The notes beneath the pieces were generated by a model. It was given only the letters and a program-made list of their open reading frames with translations. It was not told the origin of the DNA and made no database searches. Positions 7,719 to 13,749 of a stretch of DNA of 17,302 bases are shown piece by piece. The translations under genes and the position numbers were made by a program. Origin of the DNA: Salinisphaera sp. UBA6602 (GTDB lineage Bacteria > Pseudomonadota > Gammaproteobacteria > Nevskiales > Salinisphaeraceae); contig DJIE01000185.1 of the NCBI GenBank assembly GCA_002433465.1, forward strand, positions 1-17,302, in the 5' to 3' direction. Numbering within the stretch: the stretch's first letter is position 1; each line of letters begins with the position of its first letter.

Positions 7719-7731
7719 TCGAAAGGGTCTT
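7704..7731 (+). repeat. Imperfect 14-bp tandem duplication across the thiolase stop codon
   Basis: ATCGAAAGACTCTG (7704-7717) is followed at once by ATCGAAAGGGTCTT (7718-7731), 11 of 14 bases alike. The first copy encodes the last residues of the thiolase and the stop lies at the join. It is probably a local slippage duplication without function. Confidence 0.5.
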
Positions 7732-7791
7732 AACCAGATCACTCGCGACCCCACGACGCGCCCAGCGGGCTGATGACCTTCGCCGGAGGTA

Positions 7792-7833
7792 TTGATTTCC
7801 ATCAATGTGGGCCTTTCCGGTCGGCGGCATAGT
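7792..7833 (+). promoter_or_regulatory. FNR/Anr/Dnr-type site and -10 box of the nnrS promoter
   Basis: TTGATTTCCATCAA at 7792-7805 is a perfect match to TTGAT-N4-ATCAA, the site bound by FNR, Anr and the NO-sensing Dnr/NnrR proteins. CATAGT at 7828-7833 (4 of 6 to TATAAT) lies where a -10 box should be if the site is centred at -41.5, the class II activator position; the predicted start is near 7840. The gene controlled is nnrS at 7868, a known member of NO-responsive regulons. Which CRP/FNR family member acts cannot be told from the site alone. Confidence 0.85.
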
Positions 7834-7867
7834 ACGCACCATCTGATCGAGGCTGGAGCGGAGCGTA

Positions 7868-9091
7868 ATGCCGGGTTCGGTATTCGAGGCAGGGCGGTGC
7901 TTGATACAGGCGCCGCATCGGCTGTTTTTCATGGGCGGGCTGGGCGCGCTGATGGTCGGCATGCTCTGGTGGGCGCCGGTTCTGGTTATGCGCTGGGCGG
8001 GTATGGCGTCTGCGTATCCGGTGCCTGCGATCTGGCTGCATGCCTGGCTGATGACGGTGGGCGTGTTTCCTTTCTTTGTTTTCGGCTTCCTGCTGACGGC
8101 ACTGCCGCGCTGGGTGGCGGCGCCGCCGGTAAGCCCGCTGATCTATCGGAGCATGGCGGCGGTGCTCTATGCCGGCTATGCGCTCACCGTGGTGGGAACG
8201 CTGGCCGGGATCGATTTTCTGATGGCCGGTATAGCGCTGACCGCGCTCGCCTGGGCTCTGGGGCTTGGCGTGCTTATGCGCTGCGTGTTGGTTGCCCGCG
8301 CACCCTCGCTGATGCATGCGCGCTGGTCGATCATCGTGACTGCGGTGGGCTGTATCGGCGCGCTCGCCGGCCTGGGCGCGCTCGGCCAGGCCCGACAGTC
8401 GCTGTTCGCCGCCATGCCAACACTGGCGCTCTGGGGGTTTGTTGGCCCGATCGTGTTCGTGGTAGCCCATCGCATGCTGCCCTTCTTTTCCGAACCGATG
8501 ATCGCGGACTATCGCCGCTACCAGCCGGTCTGGAGCCCGCCACTGGTCGTCGCGCTCTCACTCGGCCACGGCGTTCTGGCCTTCAACGGGCATCACGCCT
8601 GGCTGTTCACGGTGGACCTGCCGCTGGCGTTGATTACCGGCTGGCACGCGCTTCGCTGGCGTGGCTGGGCAGCCTCGCATGTGCCGCTGCTCTGGTCGCT
8701 GCATATGGCGTTTGCCTGGTTGCCAATCGCTGCGGTGCTATCGGCCGTGCAGAGCCTCGCGCTTTTCGCCGGCTATGGCGCGGTGCTGGGCCTTGCACCG
8801 ACCCATGCCCTGGGCATGGGGCTGGCCACGAGCATGGTGTTCGCCATGGTCACCCGCGTGAGCCTTGGTCATTCCGGCCGGCGCCTGGAAATGGATAATC
8901 TCAGCGTGCTGTGTTTTCTCATCCTTCAGCTGGCGGTAGTCGCACGGCTTCTGGCAGAGGTAACGGCCGGCCACCTGCGCTGGCTGTTCTTGTTCGTGGC
9001 TATCGGCGCGTGGTTCGAAGCGATACTGCCCTGGGCGATTCGCTACGGGCGGATTTATTGTCGTCCGCGCCTGGATGGCCAGCCCGGCTAG
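7868..9091 (+). CDS. nnrS: NnrS-family haem/copper membrane protein, NO response
   Basis: Polytopic inner-membrane protein of the NnrS family, 407 residues with about 12 hydrophobic segments. NnrS proteins bind haem and copper and help cells withstand nitric oxide stress; the biochemical reaction is not settled. Family hallmarks seen are APHRLFF at 15-21, WLHAWLM at 56-62 followed by GFLLTALPRW at 73-82, a conserved HRMLPFFSE at 201-209, and THALGMGLATSMVFAMVTRVSLGHSGR at the C-terminal side (His313, His335). These histidines are candidate metal ligands. The ATG at 7868 has GGAG 4 bases upstream and a second GGAG 9 bases upstream. It is preceded by a perfect FNR/Dnr site and followed 18 bp on by a SirB2-family gene, so the two are probably one transcript. 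Confidence 0.93.
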   Translation: MPGSVFEAGRCLIQAPHRLFFMGGLGALMVGMLWWAPVLVMRWAGMASAYPVPAIWLHAWLMTVGVFPFFVFGFLLTALPRWVAAPPVSPLIYRSMAAVLYAGYALTVVGTLAGIDFLMAGIALTALAWALGLGVLMRCVLVARAPSLMHARWSIIVTAVGCIGALAGLGALGQARQSLFAAMPTLALWGFVGPIVFVVAHRMLPFFSEPMIADYRRYQPVWSPPLVVALSLGHGVLAFNGHHAWLFTVDLPLALITGWHALRWRGWAASHVPLLWSLHMAFAWLPIAAVLSAVQSLALFAGYGAVLGLAPTHALGMGLATSMVFAMVTRVSLGHSGRRLEMDNLSVLCFLILQLAVVARLLAEVTAGHLRWLFLFVAIGAWFEAILPWAIRYGRIYCRPRLDGQPG

Positions 9092-9109
9092 GCGAGCCGA
9101 CCGGTGTCC

Positions 9110-9499
9110 ATGGAAACGCTCTATGTGGTTTTGAAGACGCTGCACGTCGGCAGCGTTGCCGCGACGTTGACTCTTTTTATAGTGCGTGCGGGCTGGATGG
9201 TGTTCGCGCCGGCGCGATTGACCCGACGCTGGGTGCGGGTGCTCCCGCACTGTGTCGACACGGTGCTGCTGGGCAGTGCGGTGGGCCTGGCTGTGTTACT
9301 CGGCCAGTACCCCGGTGCGCAACCCTGGCTGACCGCGAAGGTGCTCGCGCTTGTGCTTTATATCGCGCTGGGTACGATCGGGCTCAAGCGCGGGCCGACG
9401 AAAACGATTCGTATCGTCGCCTGCGGGGCAGCGCTGATGGTTTTCGCCTACATCGTCAGCGTCGCGCTCAGCCACAGCCCCTATGGGCTTTTCGCCTGA
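9110..9499 (+). CDS. SirB2-family small membrane protein
   Basis: Small integral membrane protein of 129 residues with four predicted hydrophobic helices, matching the SirB family (LKTLHVGSVAATLTLFIVRAGWMV at the start, then HCVDTVLLGSAVGLAVLLGQYP, LTAKVLALVLYIALGTIGLKRG and VACGAALMVFAYIVSVALSHSP). The molecular function of SirB2 is unknown; the name comes from an early link to Salmonella invasion gene expression that does not define its activity. In denitrifying and related bacteria it is often found next to nnrS or haem genes, as here. An in-frame GTG at 9104 (two residues longer, with GGCGAG 7 bases ahead) is an equally possible start. It lies 18 bp after nnrS and probably shares its FNR-type promoter. 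Confidence 0.88.
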   Translation: METLYVVLKTLHVGSVAATLTLFIVRAGWMVFAPARLTRRWVRVLPHCVDTVLLGSAVGLAVLLGQYPGAQPWLTAKVLALVLYIALGTIGLKRGPTKTIRIVACGAALMVFAYIVSVALSHSPYGLFA

Positions 9500-9545
9500 G
9501 GGGCGGATCGCGTATACGCAAACTGCGCGCCGTTTGGGATACCGG

Positions 9546-9571
9546 CTGTGGCGGGTAGGTATGCGCCACAG
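9546..9571 (+). terminator. Weak hairpin after the nnrS-sirB2 unit
   Basis: CTGTGGCG (9546-9553) pairs with CGCCACAG (9564-9571) around a 10-base loop, 46 bp after the SirB2 stop. No T run follows, so any terminator role is tentative. Confidence 0.3.
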
Positions 9572-9654
9572 GCTAACGACAGCGCCTAGACACGGCGCGA
9601 TGTGTGCGCAGTCCGGCAATCGGTCATGTGACGGCTACTTTCTTCAAGAGCAAC

Positions 9655-9755
9655 CGCAGATTTCGCAGATTACAAAGATGAGGAAGAGCGCCGGCGCATG
9701 CGCCAGGCGAAAGCGAACGATCACGATCTCCTGTCTTTGATCTGTGCGATCTGCG
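9655..9755. repeat. Inverted-repeat element built of CGCAGATT-like units
   Basis: The left arm (9655-9679) contains CGCAGATT twice, then ACAAAGAT. The right arm (9732-9755), read on the other strand, is CGCAGATCGCACAGATCAAAGACA, an imperfect copy of the left. Between them, near the centre, is the perfect 12-bp palindrome GGCGCATGCGCC (9693-9704). Similar CGCAGATT strings recur between genes in many proteobacterial genomes; I know no agreed function. Confidence 0.6.
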
Positions 9756-9926
9756 TCGATGTGTGGAGGTTTCTTACCGCAAGTGCCAACCAAGCCAACG
9801 TGTAAACGCAGTCGATCGCCCAACGTGGCTGAATGAATACATCGGCGTAATCGGCGGATCGATGATTTCTTGCTTATGTAGGCAACGCAGCAGGCGGTTC
9901 TCAAGCAAGCAGGTTGTCTACCAATG

Positions 9927-9946
9927 AACGCGAAGAAACGCGAATA
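9927..9946 (+). repeat. Short tandem repeat of AACGCGAAG-type units
   Basis: AACGCGAAGA is followed directly by AACGCGAATA, two 10-base units differing at one position. The same kind of string often accompanies CGCAGATT repeats in intergenic DNA, so the two are probably parts of one composite element. Confidence 0.5.
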
Positions 9947-10192
9947 ATACAAAACGCCGATCGCGCGAAGGCTGGATGAGCTCGTGTTCAAGCCGCATGC
10001 TTAACTCTGCACAGAATCGAGAAGTATCTCGATCCATGTCGGTCAGCCGCACGGACGCGGCGCATTCTGGAAATTTTCTGTTACGCCGTCGGCCGAAACG
10101 CTTGCGATTACATTGCGGTTCCGCTGTTGCACCGTACTTTCGGATAGGTTTTTTTCGCCAGTCACGAGGATTACCCAAAAAAACGTCTCATT

Positions 10193-10234
10193 TTGACTGA
10201 TATCAAAGCCCGGTGGCTCGCACCTGCCTATGCT
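10193..10234 (+). promoter_or_regulatory. FNR/Anr/Dnr-type site and -10 box of the nirK promoter
   Basis: TTGACTGATATCAA at 10193-10206 matches TTGAT-N4-ATCAA at 9 of 10 positions. TATGCT at 10229-10234 (4 of 6 to TATAAT) lies where a -10 box is expected for a class II activator site centred at -41.5, with a start near 10241 and a leader of about 29 nt. Start-to-start distance between site and -10 box is 36 bp, the same as at nnrS, so one regulator probably drives both. Confidence 0.8.
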
Positions 10235-10257
10235 CCAACGATCGATTACAGGTAGCA

Positions 10258-10264
10258 GGGAGAG
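10258..10264 (+). promoter_or_regulatory. Ribosome-binding site fixing the nirK start
   Basis: GGGAGAG with a 7-base spacer between GGAG and the ATG at 10270. The frame is open upstream to an ATG at 10213, but that one would place 19 residues before the signal peptide and lies upstream of the predicted transcript start. Confidence 0.8.
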
Positions 10265-10269
10265 CTTCC

Positions 10270-11643
10270 ATGAAAACGAGGCGTTGGATCAGTCTGTTAG
10301 GCGTGCTGTTGTTGGGCACGGCCTTGTCGGCCGCGCATGCGTCGCAAACGAATATCGCCGAAGGGGTGAGTTCGAGACCGGATGTCTCGATCACATTGAA
10401 GACCGGCATCGGCGAAGAGGGAATGTATTTCAAGGGCGTCGGCGGCACCATCGACGGCCAGATCAATCCGAAAATCAAGATTCCGAAAGATGCGGTCGTG
10501 CAGCTAACGCTCATCAACGGCGACGGCGCCTTGCACGACGTGGCGATTCCGGCGTTTTCGGCAAAGTCGGATGAGGTCGTCGGTCGGGATTCGAGTTCTG
10601 TTTTCGTATTCCGGGCGAGCGAATCCGGCCAGTTCGCCTATTTCTGCAGCATCCCGGGCCACCGCGCCGCCGGCATGGAAGGCAAGCTGATCGTCGGTGA
10701 AAGCGACACGGATGCGCAGGCGGATTCGCTGGCCGATATCAGCCGTGACCCGGCCGATCTGCCGGCGCCGATCGGCGATCGCGAGCCCAAGACGATCCGC
10801 GTGGATATGGAGACGGTGGAAAAACAGGCACGCCTTGCCGACGGCACGAGCTATCGCTACTGGACGTTCGATGGTCAGGTGCCGGGGCCGATGCTGCGCG
10901 TGCGAGAAGGCGATACGGTGGATCTGACCCTGCGCAATGCCGAAGACAGCACCATGATCCACTCGGTGGATTTTCATGCCGTGACCGGTCCGGGCGGCGG
11001 CGCGAGCGTGCTACAGGTACCGCCGGGCGGGCAGAAGAGCCTGTCGTTCAAGGCCATCAAGCCGGGGCTGTATGTCTATCACTGTGCCACGCCGATGGTC
11101 GCCCACCATATCGCCAACGGCATGTACGGCATGATTCTCGTCGAGCCGGAAGGCGGTCTGCCGCCGGTGGATCACGAGTTCTATGTGATGCAGGGCGAGA
11201 TCTACACCACCCAGGCCTACGGCCAGCACGGCGAGCAGTCCTTCGACGTGCGCAAGCTGCTGGATGAGAAGCCTGAGTACTACGTGTTCAACGGCGCGGT
11301 GGGCGCGTTGACCGAGCAGCATCCGCTCAAGGCCAAGGTGGGTGAAAGCGTGCGTATCTTCTTCGGCGTGGGTGGCCCGAACGCGACATCGTCGTTCCAC
11401 GTGATTGGCGAGATGTTCGACAAGGCTTATGCCTGGGGCGGCACGACCAGCGCGCCGGCCGAACATATCCAGACCATCAGCGTGCCGCCGGGCGGTGCCA
11501 CGATCGTGGATTTCGAGCTGGAAGTGCCGGGCAAGTACGTGCTCGTGGACCATGCCCTAAGCCGTATGGAACGCGGCCTTGCCGGGTTTTTGCAAGTCAA
11601 GGGTGAGGACGTGCCCGAAATCTATGCGCCGGGCGAAGGCTAG
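10270..11643 (+). CDS. nirK: Copper nitrite reductase with N-terminal cupredoxin domain (three-domain NirK)
   Basis: Periplasmic copper nitrite reductase, reducing nitrite to nitric oxide in denitrification; 457 residues. A Sec signal peptide ends at Ala-His-Ala (about residue 24). Residues 38-143 form an extra cupredoxin domain with all four type 1 copper ligands: His89, Cys126, His131, Met136. A linker (about 144-172) leads to the two-domain NirK core. There, type 1 ligands are His231, Cys272, His280, Met285; type 2 ligands are His236, His271 and His428; catalytic Asp234 and His377 are present. TGPGGGA and the 8-residue Cys-to-His spacing (272 to 280) place it in the AniA-like class II rather than the class I blue/green enzymes. 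The core is intact, so the enzyme should be active. The FNR-type promoter and the nearby azurin gene fit respiratory use. Confidence 0.96.
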   Translation: MKTRRWISLLGVLLLGTALSAAHASQTNIAEGVSSRPDVSITLKTGIGEEGMYFKGVGGTIDGQINPKIKIPKDAVVQLTLINGDGALHDVAIPAFSAKSDEVVGRDSSSVFVFRASESGQFAYFCSIPGHRAAGMEGKLIVGESDTDAQADSLADISRDPADLPAPIGDREPKTIRVDMETVEKQARLADGTSYRYWTFDGQVPGPMLRVREGDTVDLTLRNAEDSTMIHSVDFHAVTGPGGGASVLQVPPGGQKSLSFKAIKPGLYVYHCATPMVAHHIANGMYGMILVEPEGGLPPVDHEFYVMQGEIYTTQAYGQHGEQSFDVRKLLDEKPEYYVFNGAVGALTEQHPLKAKVGESVRIFFGVGGPNATSSFHVIGEMFDKAYAWGGTTSAPAEHIQTISVPPGGATIVDFELEVPGKYVLVDHALSRMERGLAGFLQVKGEDVPEIYAPGEG

Positions 11644-11669
11644 TGACCGAGCTCGTTGATGGACGATCG

Positions 11670-11698
11670 CCGGCGCCCTTCGGGGCGCCGGTTTTTTT
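11670..11698 (+). terminator. Intrinsic terminator of nirK
   Basis: Perfect 9-bp stem CCGGCGCCC/GGGCGCCGG (11670-11678 with 11683-11691) closed by a TTCG tetraloop and followed by seven T (11692-11698), 27 bp past the nirK stop. It separates nirK from the convergent minus-strand gene that ends at 11714. Confidence 0.93.
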
Positions 11699-11713
11699 GC
11701 CCCACGTCAGCGC

Positions 11714-12175
11714 TCAGATCAACCGATAGGTTCGAATGCATGCCTGCGCCTGGCCCTCGACCTGTAGGCGAAACGCCACGTTCGGGGGAATCGGGACCGC
11801 TTCGCCCGGCGTCATCGGCCGCTCGACATGCAGCGCATCGATGCACAGCGTGGCATGACCCTGACTGAGTTCGAGCGTTCGCCAGTTGCCGGAGGCGGCG
11901 CCGGGGTCGTCGAATCGATCCGTGCGGGCAAAGCCCAGTCCGATACAGCGATCCGGTGGACGATGCTGCAGGATGCGACTCGGCCATTCCAGGCGATCGC
12001 AGCGCAGGCAGTCGAAGGAGCGGCCCAGCCAGGAGGCACGGCCCGCAGCGTGTACGACCCAGGGCCGGTTGATGAACGGCGGGCGATGGCGCACATGGCG
12101 ATTATGGCCGCAGGCCAGCCGCGCGACCCAGTCGCCTTCGTCGTCGCGGCCAAAACCGAGAATATTGCGCTGCAT
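11714..12175 (-). CDS. DUF3565 protein with C-terminal YeaR/TehB-like (DUF1971-type) domain
   Basis: Protein of 153 residues from the ATG at 12175. Residues 1-65 match the DUF3565 pattern (MQRNILGFGRDDEGDWVARL, then ACGHNRHVRHRPPFINRPWV and CLRC); Cys22, His24, His27, His30 and Cys56/Cys59 could bind a metal. Residues about 80-153 resemble the small beta domain of YeaR/TehB-like (DUF1971) proteins: W98, a PGE turn at 123-125, IPP at 129-131. E. coli YeaR is induced by nitrate and NO, which suits the neighbours, but function is unknown. An upstream in-frame TTG at 12205 lies inside the azurin terminator and is rejected. No clear ribosome-binding site or own promoter is visible, so expression may depend on read-through from azurin. 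Confidence 0.8.
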   Translation of the reverse strand: MQRNILGFGRDDEGDWVARLACGHNRHVRHRPPFINRPWVVHAAGRASWLGRSFDCLRCDRLEWPSRILQHRPPDRCIGLGFARTDRFDDPGAASGNWRTLELSQGHATLCIDALHVERPMTPGEAVPIPPNVAFRLQVEGQAQACIRTYRLI

Positions 12176-12186
12176 TCGAATTCCAT

Positions 12187-12218
12187 AAAAAAGGCCACGC
12201 GACAAACGCCGCGTGGCC
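12187..12218 (-). terminator. Intrinsic terminator of the azurin gene
   Basis: Perfect 9-bp stem GGCCACGCG/CGCGTGGCC (12193-12201 with 12210-12218), 8-base loop, then six T on the minus strand (12187-12192), 23 bp after the azurin stop. The start codon of the DUF3565 gene lies only 11 bp past the T run, which leaves that gene with almost no leader. Confidence 0.9.
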
Positions 12219-12241
12219 CGAATGCGATGATCGCAGCTCGC

Positions 12242-12703
12242 TTACTTGACGATCAGCTTGCCGTGCATCATCGAGCTGTGGCCCGGGAAGGTGCAGTAGT
12301 AGCTGTAGTCACCACCGGCTTCGAGGTCCGCGGTGCTGAACGTAACGCTCGACGATTCGCCGCCGCCGATCAGATCGGTATGGGCGATGATCTTGTCATC
12401 GTCGGGCAGGTACTCGTTGTCCAGACCGGCCTGCATGCCTTCGGACGTGATCGCCTGCTTGTCGGCTTCCTTGGACAGCACCCAGTTGTGGCCCATCTGG
12501 GCCACCGGCATCTTGCCGGTATGCTCAAGGGTAAGCGTGACTTCGTCGCAGTCGGCCGGGACCACGAGCTCGGATTTGTTGAACTGCATCTGATCGTTGC
12601 CGCTGATCGACAGCTCGCAGCTATCGGCCGCGGCCGCCGGGCCGGCCATGAATACGGCACCGAACGCGGTCAGCGCGCTTGCAGCCAGAAGTTTCTTCAT
12701 CAT
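12242..12703 (-). CDS. azu: Azurin, periplasmic blue copper protein
   Basis: Small blue copper electron carrier of the periplasm, 153-residue precursor giving a mature protein of about 128 residues, as for known azurins. The signal peptide is MMKKLLAASALTAFGAVFMA followed by GPAAA and cleavage near residue 26. Copper ligands are His72 (in MGHNWVLS, with Gly71 supplying the axial carbonyl), Cys137, His142 and Met146 (CTFPGHSSMM). Cys29 and Cys52 form the family disulfide. The ATG at 12703 is chosen for AAGGA 7 bases upstream; the frame stays open to 12748. Azurins pass electrons from cytochromes to nitrite reductases or peroxidases. It follows the SafE-like gene of the cco operon by 63 bp and may be co-transcribed; its usual partner here would be NirK at 10270. 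Confidence 0.96.
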   Translation of the reverse strand: MMKKLLAASALTAFGAVFMAGPAAAADSCELSISGNDQMQFNKSELVVPADCDEVTLTLEHTGKMPVAQMGHNWVLSKEADKQAITSEGMQAGLDNEYLPDDDKIIAHTDLIGGGESSSVTFSTADLEAGGDYSYYCTFPGHSSMMHGKLIVK

Positions 12704-12710
12704 TGTCGTT

Positions 12711-12715
12711 TCCTT
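12711..12715 (-). promoter_or_regulatory. Ribosome-binding site fixing the azurin start
   Basis: AAGGA on the minus strand, 7 bases ahead of the first of two adjacent ATG codons (12703; the second at 12700 has a 10-base spacer). Confidence 0.75.
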
Positions 12716-12766
12716 TTTACAGGTGGGTGAAAACATCAGCCTGGGCACGACGAGGCGAACCCAGCC

Positions 12767-13501
12767 TCACAAAAGCGTTTCGCCCGGCCCGCACAGGCCG
12801 AGCATGTTGAGATAACCGCCGGCCGGTGCGTGGTGCATCAGCCAGGGCATGAGCGCGGTCAGCAGACCCAGCACCACCACGAACGCACCGCCGGCACGAC
12901 GGAACGCGGGCCGGCGAGTGAGTCGTTGCAGCCGCGATGCGGCGGTCCCGGTGGCAATCAGTGCCGGTGCGGTGCCCAGCCCGAAGGCGAGCATGAGCCC
13001 GGCGCCTTGCAGACTCCCGCCGCTGAATGTCGCCGCCACGAGAATGGAATAGACCAGGCCACAGGGCAGCCAGCCCCAGAGCCCGCCGAGCAAGAGCGCG
13101 GGCAGCGCGCCGCGTCGACCGATCAGCGATCGCGCAGCCGGCGAGACGCGCTGCCACAGGCGAAAGCCGAGATTCTCGATAGGCCGCAGCAGACGCCAGT
13201 TCAGTGCGATCTGCAGGCCGATGGCGACCAGCATCGCGCCCGCAAGCGCGCGCAGCACGACGATCAGCAGCTGTGGGTCGAGCAGCTGACCCAGGCCGAC
13301 GCCCAGGCCCCCGGCCAGCGCGCCGGCGATGGCATAGCTGGTGATGCGGCCGCTGTTGTAGAGCAGGGCGGAAACGATCGGCCGACGCCGGCTCTGCGCG
13401 CCGAAGGCCAGGGCGATGCCGCCGCACATGGCAATACAGTGGGAGCTGCCGACCAGACCGGCGACTAGGGCCGCAGCGAAGGTGAGCCCGTCCGCGTTCA
13501 T
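12767..13501 (-). CDS. SafE/TauE-like membrane protein of the ccoS neighbourhood
   Basis: Polytopic membrane protein, 244 residues with about six hydrophobic helices, of the family usually labelled sulfite exporter TauE/SafE or DsbD-like, and commonly encoded next to ccoS. It carries SSHCIAMCGG near the N-terminus (His21, Cys22, Cys26) and WLPCGLVY at 144-151 (Cys147); these Cys/His motifs within membrane helices suggest metal (copper) handling or thiol chemistry rather than sulfite export. True substrate is unknown. Its ATG at 13501 overlaps the ccoS stop (ATGA), so it is translated with the cbb3 assembly genes. Role in maturation of cbb3 oxidase is inferred from this context. Confidence 0.85.
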   Translation of the reverse strand: MNADGLTFAAALVAGLVGSSHCIAMCGGIALAFGAQSRRRPIVSALLYNSGRITSYAIAGALAGGLGVGLGQLLDPQLLIVVLRALAGAMLVAIGLQIALNWRLLRPIENLGFRLWQRVSPAARSLIGRRGALPALLLGGLWGWLPCGLVYSILVAATFSGGSLQGAGLMLAFGLGTAPALIATGTAASRLQRLTRRPAFRRAGGAFVVVLGLLTALMPWLMHHAPAGGYLNMLGLCGPGETLL

Positions 13502-13749
13502 CGCCGGCGCTCCGGCGGCTGGACGCCATCGTCGGCGTCGGCATGCTCTTCAGCTTGCCTATCGCCGCCACCGTCGGTGGGCTGATCCTGGTCCGCGCCG
13601 GTCGACCAGTCGTCGTCGTCCAGCAGAATCCGGTAGGCCGGACTGTCCATATCGTCGAACTGGCCGTCGCCGACGGCCCAGAAGAAGGCCCAAACGGCGA
13701 TGCCGACCAGCAGCAGCGTCAAGGGCAGCAGCACGAGTACGATGGTCAT
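13498..13749 (-). CDS. ccoS: Cytochrome cbb3 oxidase assembly protein CcoS
   Basis: Small membrane protein, 83 residues, needed for cofactor insertion into cbb3-type cytochrome oxidase in the bacteria studied. One N-terminal helix (about residues 3-25) is followed by the CcoS signature FFWAVGDGQFDDMDSPAYRIL and an acidic cytoplasmic tail (DDDD, then a Gln/Asp/Glu-rich end) longer than in many homologues. The ATG at 13749 overlaps the ccoI stop (ATGA) and its own stop overlaps the next start, so translation is coupled on both sides. The frame is open further upstream to 13887, but that would run inside ccoI and precede the conserved helix. Confidence 0.93.
   Translation of the reverse strand: MTIVLVLLPLTLLLVGIAVWAFFWAVGDGQFDDMDSPAYRILLDDDDWSTGADQDQPTDGGGDRQAEEHADADDGVQPPERRR

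Larger units (their letters stand above)
9572..10192. other. Gene-free stretch upstream of nirK, containing degenerate short repeats
   Basis: No convincing gene lies here. Frames on the minus strand (9644-9991 and 9918-10178) translate into low-complexity Phe, Ile, Cys and Arg-rich strings typical of non-coding repeats. The left half carries the inverted-repeat element at 9651-9760 and the short tandem repeat at 9927-9946. The right half (about 9960-10190) is less GC-rich and ends in A/T-rich tracts just before the nirK promoter. Confidence 0.55.

Noticed and set aside
7719..7791. Terminator after the thiolase
   Set aside because: No hairpin with a T run was found in this gap; only a short tandem duplication is seen.
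9651..9946. CRISPR array
   Set aside because: The repeat units are 8-10 bases and degenerate, with no regular spacer of 30-40 bases and no cas genes nearby.
9644..10178. Minus-strand frames in the gap before nirK (9644-9991, 9918-10178)
   Set aside because: They read through the CGCAGATT and AACGCGAA repeats and give strings such as LFLIFVICEICG, which arise as translation artefacts of such repeats; no ribosome-binding site and no family.
12176..12205. Longer start (TTG at 12205) for the DUF3565 protein
   Set aside because: It lies within the loop and stem of the azurin terminator and adds residues that are not conserved; the DUF3565 pattern begins at the ATG at 12175.
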